This document shows, piece by piece, positions 17,385-26,579 of a stretch of DNA of 64,000 bases. The DNA is from Rhizobium cauense (GTDB lineage Bacteria > Pseudomonadota > Alphaproteobacteria > Rhizobiales > Rhizobiaceae). Location of the stretch: NCBI RefSeq assembly GCF_019511525.1, contig NZ_JAEUAT010000008.1, positions 62,001 through 126,000 on the forward strand, given 5' to 3'. Within the stretch, counting starts at the first letter, position 1, and the number at the start of each line of letters is the position of its first letter. A program made the translations under genes and the position numbers. The notes under the pieces were generated by a model. It ran no database searches. It worked only from the letters and a program-made list of their open reading frames with translations, and was not told where the DNA came from.

Positions 17385-17535
17385 AGTTGTTGATTTCAGA
17401 ATCGGAAACCGCCGCGATCCCTTGGTCGCGGCGGCCTACTTATCGATATTCTCGAACGTTCGGTTCCAGAATTTGTATTTGCGCTGAGGCCGCTCCATCC
17501 TTATCTCCGTCTCTAGATTCAACGGGATGCGAGCT

Positions 17536-18597
17536 ATGGAACTAGGCCTCTACACCTTCGCCGACGTGAACCCGAATCCGAGCCGCAACAAGGGTGAGGA
17601 AGGCGCAGAGCGATTGAAGCACCTGCTGGAGGAAATCGAACTCGCAGATCAGGTCGGGCTCGATGTGTTCGGTTTGGGCGAGCATCACCGGCCGGATTAT
17701 GCAGCTTCCGCTCCGGCCGTCGCCTTGGCCGCCGCTGCCGTGAAGACCAAGAACATCCGGCTGACCAGCGCGGTGACGGTGTTGAGCTCGGACGATCCGG
17801 TTCGCGTCTTTCAGCAGTTCGCGACGCTCGATCTGCTCTCCAATGGACGGGCCGAGATCATGGCCGGGCGAGGGTCCTTCATCGAGTCCTTCCCGCTCTT
17901 CGGCTACAATCTGGAAGACTACGACCAGCTGTTCGAGGAGAAACTCGACCTGCTGATGGCTCTGCGCGACAACGAGACGGTCACCTGGTCGGGCGAACTG
18001 CGTGCGCCGATCAACGGGCGCGGTGTTTACCCGCGTCCATTGCAGGATCCGTTGCCCTTGTGGATCGCGGTTGGCGGTACGCCGCAATCGGTTGCTCGCG
18101 CCGGTGCGATGGGCTTGCCGGTAGCGCTGGCGATCATCGGTGGCGAGCCCCGACGCTTCGCACCACTGTTCGATCTCTACCGTGAGGCCGCCCGCCGGGC
18201 AGGGCAGGAGGCGTCGAAGCTCAAGACCAGCATCAACGTCCATGGCTTCATCGCGGACACGACGGATGCCGCAGCCGAACAGTTCTATGGTCCGCAGGCC
18301 GAGGTCATGAACCGGATCGGCCGCGAGCGCGGCTGGGGGCCGACGAACCGGGCGCACTTCGACATGTCGCGCGGGCCGAACGGCGCACTCTTCGTGGGCG
18401 AGCCGGAACTGGTGGCCGAGAAGATCATCGCGCATCATCGGCTGTTCAAGAACGACCGCTTTCTGCTGCAGATGGCGATCGGCCTGATGCCCCACGACCA
18501 GATCATGCGCGGCATCGAGCTGTACGGCACGAAAGTCGCCCCGATCGTCAGAAAGGCATTGACTGAAAGCGGCGAAGGGGCGAAAGCCACCGCCTGA
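17536..18597 (+). CDS. LLM-class flavin-dependent oxidoreductase
   Basis: Luciferase-like monooxygenase family protein of 353 residues, expected to use reduced flavin. The N-terminal beta strand [26 protein letters not shown] (the EHH motif of this group), [33 protein letters not shown] and [13 protein letters not shown] are all family features. The start at 17536 is chosen because the protein body begins there; an ATG at 17527 is in frame. The substrate is unknown. It stands alone 150 bp after the DoxX gene. The upstream gap holds a GC-rich inverted repeat (CCGCCGCGA/TCGCGGCGG near 17411-17434) that may terminate the previous unit. Confidence 0.9.
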   Translation: MELGLYTFADVNPNPSRNKGEEGAERLKHLLEEIELADQVGLDVFGLGEHHRPDYAASAPAVALAAAAVKTKNIRLTSAVTVLSSDDPVRVFQQFATLDLLSNGRAEIMAGRGSFIESFPLFGYNLEDYDQLFEEKLDLLMALRDNETVTWSGELRAPINGRGVYPRPLQDPLPLWIAVGGTPQSVARAGAMGLPVALAIIGGEPRRFAPLFDLYREAARRAGQEASKLKTSINVHGFIADTTDAAAEQFYGPQAEVMNRIGRERGWGPTNRAHFDMSRGPNGALFVGEPELVAEKIIAHHRLFKNDRFLLQMAIGLMPHDQIMRGIELYGTKVAPIVRKALTESGEGAKATA

Positions 18598-18703
18598 AAT
18601 TGGAGCATGATGCCGTAAAGGATGAATTGGATTCCGAGCGTCGTCGTGCTCTCATCCTGATCGAGAGCCGGTCGACCGGCCGCAAAAGGCCGGACAGTCA
18701 TTC

Positions 18704-19462
18704 ATGATCATCGAAAGCGAAGACGAACTTCTCAAGCTGAAGGAAATCGGCCGTATCTGCGCCAATGCCCTGCAGGTAATGGGGGCGTCGCTGGAGCCCG
18801 GTATCACGACACTGGAGCTCGATGAGATTGGCCGCAAGGTCCTTGAGGACGCGGGCGCGCGCTCGGCGCCCGAGCTCTGCTACCAGTTTCCGGGTGCGAC
18901 CTGCATCAGCGTCAACGAAGAGATAGCCCACGGCATTCCCGGTCCTCGCGTCATTCGCCCGGGAGATCTCGTCAACATCGACGTCTCCGCCGAGAAGGAC
19001 GGGTTCTTTTCAGACACCGGGGCGTCCTTCAGCCTCCCGCCGCACAAGTCGAAGATCGAGAAGCTTTGTCGTGACGGCAGACGAGCGTTATGGGTCGGCC
19101 TCAATCAGGTGAAGTCAGGTGAACCGCTGGCCAAGATCGGCCAGGCGGTTGGCGCCTTTGCGGCGAAAAACCGCTACACCCTCGTTGCCAATCTGGCGAG
19201 CCATGGGGTCGGTCGCTCGCTGCATGAGGAACCGGCCGAACTCTCGACATGGCCGGACCCCTCGGAGAAGCGGATCATGGCCGAAGGTCTCGTCTTCACT
19301 GTGGAGCCGTTTCTCTCTCTGGGTGCCACTTGGGCGGAGGGTGGTGACGATGCCTGGACGCTCTATTCCGACCCGAAGGCGCCGACCGTGCAGTACGAAC
19401 ACACCGTCGTCGCAACACGCAATGGTCCGCTTATTCTGACATTGCCGGACGGCTCTGCCTGA
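18704..19462 (+). CDS. map: Methionine aminopeptidase, type I
   Basis: Removes the N-terminal methionine from new proteins. 252 residues with all five metal ligands of the type I enzyme: D93 (NIDVS), D104 (FFSDTG), H167 (SHGVGRSLHEEP), E201 (FTVEPF) and E232 (YEHTVV), and the catalytic histidines H76 and H174. It lacks the N-terminal zinc-finger extension, as in E. coli. Rhizobia commonly have more than one map gene, so this may be the accessory copy. No strong ribosome-binding site is seen. A near-perfect 13-bp hairpin follows at 19471-19504. Confidence 0.93.
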   Translation: MIIESEDELLKLKEIGRICANALQVMGASLEPGITTLELDEIGRKVLEDAGARSAPELCYQFPGATCISVNEEIAHGIPGPRVIRPGDLVNIDVSAEKDGFFSDTGASFSLPPHKSKIEKLCRDGRRALWVGLNQVKSGEPLAKIGQAVGAFAAKNRYTLVANLASHGVGRSLHEEPAELSTWPDPSEKRIMAEGLVFTVEPFLSLGATWAEGGDDAWTLYSDPKAPTVQYEHTVVATRNGPLILTLPDGSA

Positions 19463-19470
19463 TCGGAAAA

Positions 19471-19504
19471 GGCAGGATCCTGCGTTCGGGTGCAGGACCC
19501 TGCC
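19471..19504. terminator. Strong hairpin after map
   Basis: GGCAGGATCCTGC (19471-19483) pairs with GCAGGACCCTGCC (19492-19504) with one A/C mismatch and an 8-base loop. It starts 8 bases after the map stop codon. The plus-strand tail is TTCGAG, a weak T-tract, while the minus strand has TTTT. Probable terminator or transcript-stabilising structure for map. The remaining bases to 19711 hold no recognisable gene. Confidence 0.45.
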
Positions 19505-19711
19505 TTCGAGATGCACGCCGGGGGAGGTCGCTGGCATCCATCTCAAGATCCGGAAGGTTCGCGCGAAGTCATAGATCCGCAAGCTCTTGTTCAGAGGTCT
19601 CCCGCCACTCCTCAACTGCCCCTAGTACGCATGATTGCGTCGAAAGGATCATGTGGGAGACGAGGCAGGGAGGTCTGGATAGGATGCGTCCTCAAGGGAT
19701 GAGGTTTTCGT

Positions 19712-20212
19712 ATGTTCATCATTTTCGGCGGGTTGCCCGGCGCCGGCAAAAGCACAATCGCACAGAGCCTCGCAGCTCGAATGAAGGCCGTCTATCTCAG
19801 GGTGGACTCCATAGAGCAGGCAATGCGTTCATCCGGCGCGCTGCCCCCAGGTTCGGACGTCGGACCAGCCGGGTATATGGCGCTTTATCGTGTCGCTGCC
19901 GACAATCTCCGGCTTGGCCATGCTGTCGTCGCTGACACGGTCAACCCGATCGAAATTACCCGCGCTGCGTTTCGAGCCGTTGCGATTGAAGCTAACACCC
20001 GATTTGTCGAGATCGAGGTGATCTGCTCCGACCCGAAGACGCACCGCTATCGCGCCGAGACGCGGCTGCTGACGGTCGACGGGCTGACCCCGCCAACGTG
20101 GGCGGATATAGCGGTGCTGCCATATGAGCCTTGGCGACACCCGCTTCTGCGCGTCGATACCGCGATGTCGACGGTCGAGGAGAGTGTCGCAAGGATCATG
20201 GCGCTCCTCTGA
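19712..20212 (+). CDS. P-loop ATP-binding kinase-like protein
   Basis: Small AAA_33-type P-loop protein of 166 residues, resembling zeta-toxin-like or nucleotide/sugar kinases. Walker A is GLPGAGKST at residues 7-15. Then come VYLRVDSIEQAMR, the hydrophobic Walker B-like strand AVVADTVNP, and an arginine-bearing lid (HRYRAETR). GATGAGG lies seven bases before the ATG. A phosphotransferase role is likely, the substrate is not known. There is no antitoxin-like neighbour; the adjacent genes (map and padR) give no functional hint. Confidence 0.75.
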   Translation: MFIIFGGLPGAGKSTIAQSLAARMKAVYLRVDSIEQAMRSSGALPPGSDVGPAGYMALYRVAADNLRLGHAVVADTVNPIEITRAAFRAVAIEANTRFVEIEVICSDPKTHRYRAETRLLTVDGLTPPTWADIAVLPYEPWRHPLLRVDTAMSTVEESVARIMALL

Positions 20213-20248
20213 CCGTCAGAGCGCCGAGAATTGGGAGACGTTCCCTGA

Positions 20249-20818
20249 TCAGGAATCGCGTCGCCCGCCTTGCAGAATTTCGGCTGCCGCTCGCTCCAGG
20301 ATGCCGGCGATCCGCTTGGCTTCCTCCTTCGACCACGGATAACGCAGCCGGAGCGCAGACTTCAGCAGCATGCGAGCTGCTGCGACCTCGCTATTATCCT
20401 CCGGGAAGCCGTCCTCGTCCCGGTCGCCATTGCGGCTTTCGGGGTCGAATATCTTTCGGACATGCGCCATCTTCGCCCCGATCTTCTCCAGCTTTCCGAG
20501 CGTCATGTCGATCATCGACTGGTTCTCTTCGACAAGTCTGCGGCCGCTTTCGGTGATGCGGTAGAGCTTCTTGGCGCCTTCGCTCTCGACATCCGCAAGT
20601 CCTGTTTCTTCCAGATAAGTCAGGGCGGGATAGATCACGCCCGGGCTCGGCACATAGAAGCCGCCGGAGCGCTCCTCCAAAAGCTTGATTAGCTCGTAGC
20701 CGTGGCGGGGTTGCTCCACCAGCAGCGCCAGGATCACCAGTTGCAAATCACCAGACGCAAATTTTCGCCCCATGCGAAAACTGCCGCCGCCCATCATGCC
20801 GCCTCTAAAACCTCTCAT
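20249..20818 (-). CDS. PadR-family transcriptional regulator
   Basis: Winged-helix repressor of 189 residues. The PadR domain lies near residues 18-95: GDLQLVILALLVEQPRHGYELIKLLEER, then SPGVIYPALTYLEETGLA, the family signature. The C-terminal part is the usual dimerisation helix of the longer PadR class (subfamily 1-like). A glycine/methionine-rich N-terminus (MRGFRGGMMGGGSF) is common in these proteins. The gene is divergent from a YbfB-type MFS permease and the gap contains three 14-bp repeats (20832-20875), the probable operator for autoregulation and for control of the permease. Confidence 0.92.
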   Translation of the reverse strand: MRGFRGGMMGGGSFRMGRKFASGDLQLVILALLVEQPRHGYELIKLLEERSGGFYVPSPGVIYPALTYLEETGLADVESEGAKKLYRITESGRRLVEENQSMIDMTLGKLEKIGAKMAHVRKIFDPESRNGDRDEDGFPEDNSEVAAARMLLKSALRLRYPWSKEEAKRIAGILERAAAEILQGGRRDS

Positions 20819-20831
20819 AGGTCACTCCTTT

Positions 20832-20875
20832 TATGTATCGTTCACTATGTCGTAAAACATATGTCGTAAGATATG
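20832..20875. promoter_or_regulatory. Probable PadR operator: three TATGT repeats at 14-bp period
   Basis: TATGT occurs at 20832, 20846 and 20860, exactly 14 bp apart. The second and third share TATGTCGTAA. The second repeat also forms a perfect inverted repeat TATGT-CGTAAA-ACATA (20846-20861). PadR proteins typically bind ATGT...ACAT dyads. It lies 14 bp upstream of the padR start and before the divergent MFS gene. Confidence 0.6.
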
Positions 20876-20944
20876 CGAGTTCAAGAGCGCGATGCAATTT
20901 CGTGGAATTGATCGATCGATCAGAAATTCTTGATTGTCGTCGCC

Positions 20945-22150
20945 ATGGTGCAGCGCGATAAACACGCCATGTTGGCACGCAATGAAACCTTCCCCGAAAA
21001 TCTGTTCCGAACCGGCCTCGCAGGCGCCATCGCGATGGCCGCGGCCATGGGGTTTGGTCGTTTTTCCTACACGCCTATCCTGCCGAGCATGATCAGCGGC
21101 GTGCCTCTCTCGGCAGCGGACGCGGGCTTCATCGCGTCGGCGAATTTCGTTGGTTATCTGGTCGGCGCCGTTCTCGCCGCCTACGGCTGGGCAACCGGCC
21201 GCGAGCGCAGTGTCGCGCTTTTGGCGCTAGCGGCCTCGGCGCTCCTCCTTGCCGCGATGGCGATGACGACGTCAGTTGCGATTTTTGCTGTCATCCGCTT
21301 TCTGGCCGGCGGCGCCAGTGCCTTTGCGATGGTCTTCACGTCGTCGATCGTGCTCAGCCACGGAGCAATGGCTGGGAACGACCAGGTGCAGGCCGCGCAT
21401 TTCGGTGGACCGGGCGCCGGTATCGCCCTCTCGTCCGTCATGGTGTTGCTTGTCGGCCTGTTCTACGGCGGCGCCGACGCCTGGAAGGTGTCATGGATTG
21501 GTGGCGCTATCTATTCAGCGATCAGTCTCCTGGCTGTCTGGTGGCTCCTGCCTGCAGGTCCGTCAGCGTCGGCGCAGACCGGCAAGGAGCCGCCGATCGC
21601 CTGGAGCTTGCCGATGCTCCTCGTGACGGCATCTTACGGCCTGTTCGGCTTCGGTTATGTGATCACCGGCACGTTTCTGGTCACGATCGCCCGTATGGAC
21701 GCTGCCGGACAGATCGTCGAGTTCCTCTGCTGGTTCATCGCCGGTCTGACGGCAGCAGTGGCGCTTTTTGCCTGGAAGCCGCTCGTGCGGCCGCTTGGGC
21801 TGGGGAGGATCTATGTCGCCGCGCTGCTGGTCGAGGCTGTTGGTGTATTGGCAACCGTGCTGCTGCCGCATTCAGCGGCGCCACTGATTGGCGGCGCACT
21901 CTTCGGAGCGACCTTCCTTGCGATCACCGCCTATGGCCTGCAGATCGGCCGCAAGCTTTCGCCGGCCAGTCCGCGCCGGACGCTTGCGACAATGACGGCC
22001 GCTTTCGGCGCCGGGCAGATTATTGGCCCGATCGTCGCAGGCTGGATGGCCGAGCGTACCGGCAGCTTCACGGCGCCCACCTACGTCGCGGCGATAGCGT
22101 TGCTCGTCTGCGCGGCGCTGGTGATGCCGGTTGCCAGAAGGTTGTCGTAA
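20945..22150 (+). CDS. YbfB/YjiJ-family MFS transporter
   Basis: Inner-membrane transporter of about 401 residues with twelve hydrophobic segments, of the YbfB/YjiJ type. The first helix carries the family pattern AMGFGRFSYTPILPSM, and AAHFGGPGAGIALSSV lies in the middle. ATG 20945 is the chosen start; TTG 20930 and ATG 20969 are alternatives. The substrate is unknown. It is divergent from padR, with a repeat operator between, so it is probably a drug or metabolite exporter repressed by PadR. Confidence 0.85.
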   Translation: MVQRDKHAMLARNETFPENLFRTGLAGAIAMAAAMGFGRFSYTPILPSMISGVPLSAADAGFIASANFVGYLVGAVLAAYGWATGRERSVALLALAASALLLAAMAMTTSVAIFAVIRFLAGGASAFAMVFTSSIVLSHGAMAGNDQVQAAHFGGPGAGIALSSVMVLLVGLFYGGADAWKVSWIGGAIYSAISLLAVWWLLPAGPSASAQTGKEPPIAWSLPMLLVTASYGLFGFGYVITGTFLVTIARMDAAGQIVEFLCWFIAGLTAAVALFAWKPLVRPLGLGRIYVAALLVEAVGVLATVLLPHSAAPLIGGALFGATFLAITAYGLQIGRKLSPASPRRTLATMTAAFGAGQIIGPIVAGWMAERTGSFTAPTYVAAIALLVCAALVMPVARRLS

Positions 22151-22273
22151 CGCGTTACAAGTGCGTAACAATGGGGCGAACCCATTGCCGCTTTCTGCGA
22201 ACTGCCGTAGTTTTCGCCGCAATTGGTCTGTTAGAGACTCCGAAGACTCAAGTTCAGGAAAGCAACCTCTCCC

Positions 22274-23539
22274 GTGTTTGTATCCTATTTTCCCAAGCCC
22301 AGGCTTTTCTTTATCTCAGCTGTCGCTTGGGCGCTTCTCGCCGTCCTCTTCTGGTATTTCGCCGGTTACCGCCTCGGCTCCGTGATTGGTTTGCCGCCTC
22401 TCGCGCCGGGGCAAGAGGCTCCAATCGGCGTGTCAGTCTTCTGGTCTGCCCCGTTCCTCTGGTTTTATATCTATTACGTCGTGGCGGTCGCGTTGTTCGC
22501 CAGCTTCTGGTTCACCTACAGCCCCCATCGCTGGCAGATGTGGTCGGTGCTCGGCTCGGCGCTGATCATCTTCAACACCTATTTCTCGGTTCAGGTGAGC
22601 GTCGCCATCAACGCTTGGTATGGCCCGTTCTATGACCTGATCCAGCAGGCGCTCGCGAAGACGGCGCCGGTCACCGCGGCACAGCTTTACCTCGGCATGC
22701 TGGGCTTTGCCGGCATCGCCTTCGTGGCAATCACCGTCGGCGTGCTCAATCTCTTCTTCGTCAGCCACTGGATCTTCCGCTGGCGTACGGCGATGAACGA
22801 ATACTACATGGCTCACTGGCCGAAGCTCAGGCATATCGAAGGTGCTTCGCAGCGCGTTCAGGAAGACACGATGCGCTTCTCCTCGACCGTGGAAAGCCTC
22901 GGTGTCAGCCTCGTCAGCTCAGTCATGACGCTGATTGCCTTCCTGCCGGTGCTGTTCAAGATTGGCGCCAGCATCACTGAACTGCCGCTGATCGGCGAGG
23001 TGCCTCATGCGCTCGTCTGGGCCGCATTGTTCTGGTCGATCTTCGGAACGGTCTTTCTTGGATTGGTCGGTATCAAGCTGCCGGGCCTCGAGTTCCGCAA
23101 CCAGCGCGTCGAAGCGTCTTACCGCAAGGAACTCGTCTATGGCGAAGACCATGCCGACCGGGCAACACCGCCGACGGTGGCCGAGCTCTTCGCCAATGTG
23201 CGCCGCAACTACTTCCGGCTCTATTTCCACTACATGTACTTCAACGTCGCCCGCATCTTCTATCTGCAGGCCGACAACCTGTTCAGCCTGATCGTGCTGG
23301 TGCCGTCGATCGTTGCTGGCAAGCTCACGCTTGGTCTGCTGACGCAGATCAACAACGTCTTCGACCAGGTGCGCGGCTCGTTCCAGTATCTCGTTAATTC
23401 GTGGACGACGATCGTTGAGCTGCTATCGATCTACAAGCGCCTGCGCACCTTCGAATCCGCTATCGACGGTGAGCCGTTGCCTGATATCGACCAGCGCTAT
23501 CTCGAGCGCGAGGCTGGCATCATCCACGCCGACGGCTAA
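22274..23539 (+). CDS. bacA: Peptide transporter BacA/SbmA
   Basis: Inner-membrane proton-driven peptide importer of 421 residues, the length of rhizobial BacA. It starts [19 protein letters not shown], and the ABC_membrane_2-type transmembrane domain includes [11 protein letters not shown] and [14 protein letters not shown]; there is no ATPase domain, as in SbmA. In legume-nodulating rhizobia BacA protects against host NCR peptides and also affects very-long-chain fatty acid modification of lipid A. The start is GTG at 22274. A perfect 9-bp hairpin overlaps the stop codon (23528-23549). Presence of bacA alone does not prove symbiosis, since non-symbiotic relatives carry it. Confidence 0.95.
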   Translation: MFVSYFPKPRLFFISAVAWALLAVLFWYFAGYRLGSVIGLPPLAPGQEAPIGVSVFWSAPFLWFYIYYVVAVALFASFWFTYSPHRWQMWSVLGSALIIFNTYFSVQVSVAINAWYGPFYDLIQQALAKTAPVTAAQLYLGMLGFAGIAFVAITVGVLNLFFVSHWIFRWRTAMNEYYMAHWPKLRHIEGASQRVQEDTMRFSSTVESLGVSLVSSVMTLIAFLPVLFKIGASITELPLIGEVPHALVWAALFWSIFGTVFLGLVGIKLPGLEFRNQRVEASYRKELVYGEDHADRATPPTVAELFANVRRNYFRLYFHYMYFNVARIFYLQADNLFSLIVLVPSIVAGKLTLGLLTQINNVFDQVRGSFQYLVNSWTTIVELLSIYKRLRTFESAIDGEPLPDIDQRYLEREAGIIHADG

Positions 23540-23553
23540 TGCCGTCGGCTGAT
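23528..23553 (+). terminator. Hairpin overlapping the bacA stop codon
   Basis: GCCGACGGC (23528-23536), loop TAAT, GCCGTCGGC (23541-23549), followed by TGATTT. The TAA stop of bacA is in the loop. The short T-tract makes it a probable intrinsic terminator. Confidence 0.55.
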
Positions 23554-23608
23554 TTCGGTTAGACCGGCCTTCTATAGAGCCGAATATTCCTGCGCGACTG
23601 GACGCTTC

Positions 23609-23875
23609 CTAAGCGAAGCGGATGGCAGCCTTCGCGCGGGCCTTGGCGGCTACCTCCTCGCGGTCGCGAGGAGGCTGGGAGGTCTCCAGAGAATTGAGCA
23701 GATCGTGGGCACATTTCGCGATCGACATGACCGCGTGTTCGAAGGCGGCTTCGTTGCGCTTCGATGGCTTGGTGGTGCCGCTCAATTTGCGCACGAACTG
23801 AAGCGCGGCGTCATGGATCTCCTCGTCCGTCGCCGGCGGATCGAAATTGAACAGAGGTTTGATATTTCGGCACAT
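23609..23875 (-). CDS. DUF2277 family protein
   Basis: Small cytoplasmic protein of 88 residues matching DUF2277, recognised by the N-terminal MCRNIKPLFNFDPPATDEEI and the helical remainder with QFVRKLSG. The function is unknown. It converges on bacA. About 200 bp upstream, up to the deacetylase gene stop at 24076, show no other gene. Confidence 0.85.
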   Translation of the reverse strand: MCRNIKPLFNFDPPATDEEIHDAALQFVRKLSGTTKPSKRNEAAFEHAVMSIAKCAHDLLNSLETSQPPRDREEVAAKARAKAAIRFA

Positions 23876-24075
23876 GGCTTACTCCCGATCGTCTTCTCTC
23901 TGCCCTGAGAGGAGGGTGGCGTAGCGTAGAAGGTAGTCGTGTCACGGCGAATTGCAAACGCACCGGGTTGCCACGACGGAAGATGCAACGCACGACAGGA
24001 GCAGAAGAGACGCCGGGCGTTCACGCGCGGTGTCTCCCATTGGGGGAAGAAGGCGAAAGGGAAAGGACGGTCGGC

Positions 24076-25074
24076 TTAGAGGCCTGATGCTTGCGCTTGT
24101 GGCTGCAGCTTTCCGCGCGCCTCTATGACAGGGATCGCTTCGGAGTAGCTGACGCAGGCGACATCCGCGCGGTGGCAGACATCGCTCACCAGACGATCGA
24201 GCGCGCGCCAGTAGGCCCCGCCGTTCATCTCGACGAAATGGAAGCCGAGTTGCAGCGGAATGCGGTTGCCCGCGTATTGCTTGTCGAAGGCCTCCTTGAA
24301 GGCGGCGTAGGAGCGATCTTCGAATGCCTTCGAGTCGGCCTTGTCTTCGGTTCCATTGGAGTGGCGAACGAAGAGGTTGTAGTCCATGCCGATGATCGGC
24401 TTTTCACGCGGACCTTCGGGGATCAGCGGCAGGCCGAAGCGAATGATGCCGGCTTCCTCAACCGGCATGGCCGGTCCCTTGGTCACCAGGCTTGCGTCAT
24501 AGGTGAAGCCAGCCTTTTTCTCCGCAGCGATCATGTCGGCACCCGGCGTTGCCGAGAGGTAGGGCGCGCGAAAGCCGTGGATGCCGTGATCAACCAGGTC
24601 CTGCCAGCCCCTCGGCTCCTCGAGATCGACGCCCTTCCAGGCGTTTTTTAACGTGGAGCGGAAGGTGGCGAACTCCTTCGACCAATCCGTTTCACTCCAC
24701 TGGCGGCCATCGAAGTGGCCACAGGCATGGCTTGATATGTCGTGGCCCTCGAGATGCGCATGCCAGATATTGCCGAGGCGCTCACGGATCTCGTCGTCAC
24801 TCTGGGCGAAGCCGACGTTCGATTTCCCCTGTTTCTGGTGCGGAGCCTGATAGGCCTTCTTGGCGGCCTGGTTCATCAAGAAGGTGCAGGAGAGGAAATA
24901 GGTGAAATGCGCACCGTTCTTCGCCGCCATTTCTCGGCTCTTCTGCCAGAGCGCGTTGTCGTGTGCGCCGTCAAACGAGATGATCACCAGCTGCTTTGGC
25001 TGGTCGCTGGCACCCGCTGCGCCGGGGAGGAGCAAAGAAAGAGCGAGGGAAGCTTTGAAAAACGAACGAAACAT
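24076..25074 (-). CDS. Secreted polysaccharide deacetylase (NodB-like)
   Basis: Exported protein of 332 residues with a signal peptide (MFRSFFKASLALSLLLPGAAGAS). The deacetylase core starts VIISFDGAHDNALW, giving the catalytic/metal Asp region, and EGHDISSHACGH carries the metal histidines; GFRAPYLS and LGFHFVEMNGG match later motifs. These enzymes remove acetyl groups from cell-wall or exopolysaccharide sugars. The start is ATG 25074; a GTG two codons earlier is in frame. It is divergent from the nnrU-like gene with 117 bp between. Confidence 0.88.
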   Translation of the reverse strand: MFRSFFKASLALSLLLPGAAGASDQPKQLVIISFDGAHDNALWQKSREMAAKNGAHFTYFLSCTFLMNQAAKKAYQAPHQKQGKSNVGFAQSDDEIRERLGNIWHAHLEGHDISSHACGHFDGRQWSETDWSKEFATFRSTLKNAWKGVDLEEPRGWQDLVDHGIHGFRAPYLSATPGADMIAAEKKAGFTYDASLVTKGPAMPVEEAGIIRFGLPLIPEGPREKPIIGMDYNLFVRHSNGTEDKADSKAFEDRSYAAFKEAFDKQYAGNRIPLQLGFHFVEMNGGAYWRALDRLVSDVCHRADVACVSYSEAIPVIEARGKLQPQAQASGL

Positions 25075-25191
25075 GGGCACCGCGACAATTTGTTTGCGGC
25101 TTTCCTGTTACAGAAATGCGGCGAAGCTGCGGTGGCGCTGGCGTTTTTGTGCCGCTCCGGCTAAGTCTCGGAAAACGCACAGGAGATCGCC

Positions 25192-25776
25192 ATGGCATTG
25201 CTCATCGTCGGCATCATCATTTTCCTCGGGCTTCATCTTATCCGCGTCATTGCACCCGGCCTTCGCCAGTCCATGATTAACAGCCTCGGCGAGAGTGGCT
25301 GGAAGATCGCTTACTCCATTGTCAGCATTCTCTCCCTGATCCTGCTGATCTACGGCTTCGGCCAGGCGCGCCAGGTGACGGGCATGCTCTACAACCCGCC
25401 GATCTGGATGGCACATATTGCCCTCACGTTGATGCTGATTGCGATGATCTGTCTGGTCGCCTCGCTGCTGCCAGCGGGGCACATCGCGGTCAAGACGAAG
25501 CATCCGATGGTGCTGTCGGTCAAGATCTGGGCTTTTTCGCATCTGCTGGCGAACGGCGAGACCTCCTCGGTGCTGCTGTTCGGCGCCTTCCTCGCATGGG
25601 GCGTCATCCTGCGCATTGCGCTGAAGCGCCGTGAGCGGGCAGGCGAGCTTACCCTCCGCCCGTTCGTTTCCGGCAAGTACGATCTCTACTCGGTGATCAT
25701 CGGCGTTGTTGCCTGGGCGCTCATCACGTTCAAGCTGCACGAGTTGTTGATTGGCGTGGCGCCGATCGTTATGTGA
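25192..25776 (+). CDS. NnrU-family membrane protein
   Basis: Inner-membrane protein of 194 residues with about six hydrophobic segments and the NnrU pattern: GLHLIRVIAPGLRQ near the N-terminus and HPMVLSVKIWAFSHLLANGE in the middle. NnrU was named from denitrification clusters, but most family members, including chromosomal rhizobial ones, have no shown link to nitric oxide; 15-cis-zeta-carotene isomerase Z-ISO is a distant relative that binds heme. CAGGAG lies seven bases before the ATG. No denitrification gene is nearby. Confidence 0.88.
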   Translation: MALLIVGIIIFLGLHLIRVIAPGLRQSMINSLGESGWKIAYSIVSILSLILLIYGFGQARQVTGMLYNPPIWMAHIALTLMLIAMICLVASLLPAGHIAVKTKHPMVLSVKIWAFSHLLANGETSSVLLFGAFLAWGVILRIALKRRERAGELTLRPFVSGKYDLYSVIIGVVAWALITFKLHELLIGVAPIVM

Positions 25777-25880
25777 CGAATCTTTCCGATCCCCCTTACA
25801 ACTGCTGAAAAATGGGGTAGAAGGCCCCACAATGTGCGTGCAACCCGCATGCCGAAGCATATCCGTTGCCGGAGACTAGA

Positions 25881-26564
25881 ATGGCATTCAACGACGACAG
25901 CTTCATTCGTGAAGTCAACGAGGAACTGCGTTCCGACCAGGTGAAGGGCGCATGGCGCCGGTTTGGCCGCTACCTGATTGCGCTCGCCGTCCTGATCGTT
26001 CTCGGTACAGTCGGCTACAAGGTCTACGAATATTGGGACGATAACCAGTCCTCAGGCACCGGCGATCAGTTCATCGCTGCGATGAAACTTGCCGACGAGA
26101 ACAAGACGGACGAGGCACTGGCGGCTCTAGCGAAGCTGGAGAAGGAAGGCCACGGAGCCTATCCGGTTCTTGCGCGCATGCGCTCGGCGACCGTGCTGGC
26201 GCAGAAGGGCGACACGGCAGGCGCGGTCGCCGCCTTCGACGTGATCGGCAAGGACAGTGCAGCGCCGCAGGCAGTTCGCGATGCTGCCAAGATGCGCGCC
26301 GGCTGGCTGCTGATCGAGAGCGGCACCTACGAGCAGGTTTCGGCGCAGGTCGAGGAAATGGCCGTCCCCAGCAATGCCTTCCGCCACTCGGCCCGCGAAG
26401 CACTTGGCCTTGCCGCCTACAAGGCCGGCAACATGGCGCAGGCGCGGCAGTGGTTCCAGGCGATCGCCGACGACGCGCAGAGCCCGCGCAATGTTGCCAA
26501 TCGTGCCCAGATGATGCTTGATAACATCACCGCATCCGGCAAGGCGCCCGCCGCACAGGGCTGA
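25881..26564 (+). CDS. Single-pass membrane TPR protein, YfgM-like
   Basis: Protein of 227 residues with one transmembrane helix (about residues 31-48) after a short cytoplasmic N-terminus that starts MAFNDDSFIREVNEELR, then a periplasmic domain with TPR-like helices (DUF2133/YfgM type). In E. coli YfgM associates with PpiD and the Sec translocon and sits in a cluster with bamB and der. Here it is directly before der (15 bp gap), but no bamB lies between. ATG 25881 has GGAGAC nine bases upstream and is preferred over 25866. Confidence 0.82.
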   Translation: MAFNDDSFIREVNEELRSDQVKGAWRRFGRYLIALAVLIVLGTVGYKVYEYWDDNQSSGTGDQFIAAMKLADENKTDEALAALAKLEKEGHGAYPVLARMRSATVLAQKGDTAGAVAAFDVIGKDSAAPQAVRDAAKMRAGWLLIESGTYEQVSAQVEEMAVPSNAFRHSAREALGLAAYKAGNMAQARQWFQAIADDAQSPRNVANRAQMMLDNITASGKAPAAQG

Positions 26565-26579
26565 ATGTAAGGAATTTCA

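Noticed and set aside
18598..18703. Rhizobial dispersed repeat
   Set aside because: GGAGCATGATGCCG resembles the edge of a common rhizobial repeat, but the rest does not continue the pattern.
19712..20212. Zeta-toxin of a toxin-antitoxin pair
   Set aside because: The P-loop pattern fits loosely, but there is no antitoxin-like gene beside it.
21493..22635. 380-codon frame spanning from the MFS gene into bacA
   Set aside because: It overlaps two recognised genes in another frame and has no family match.
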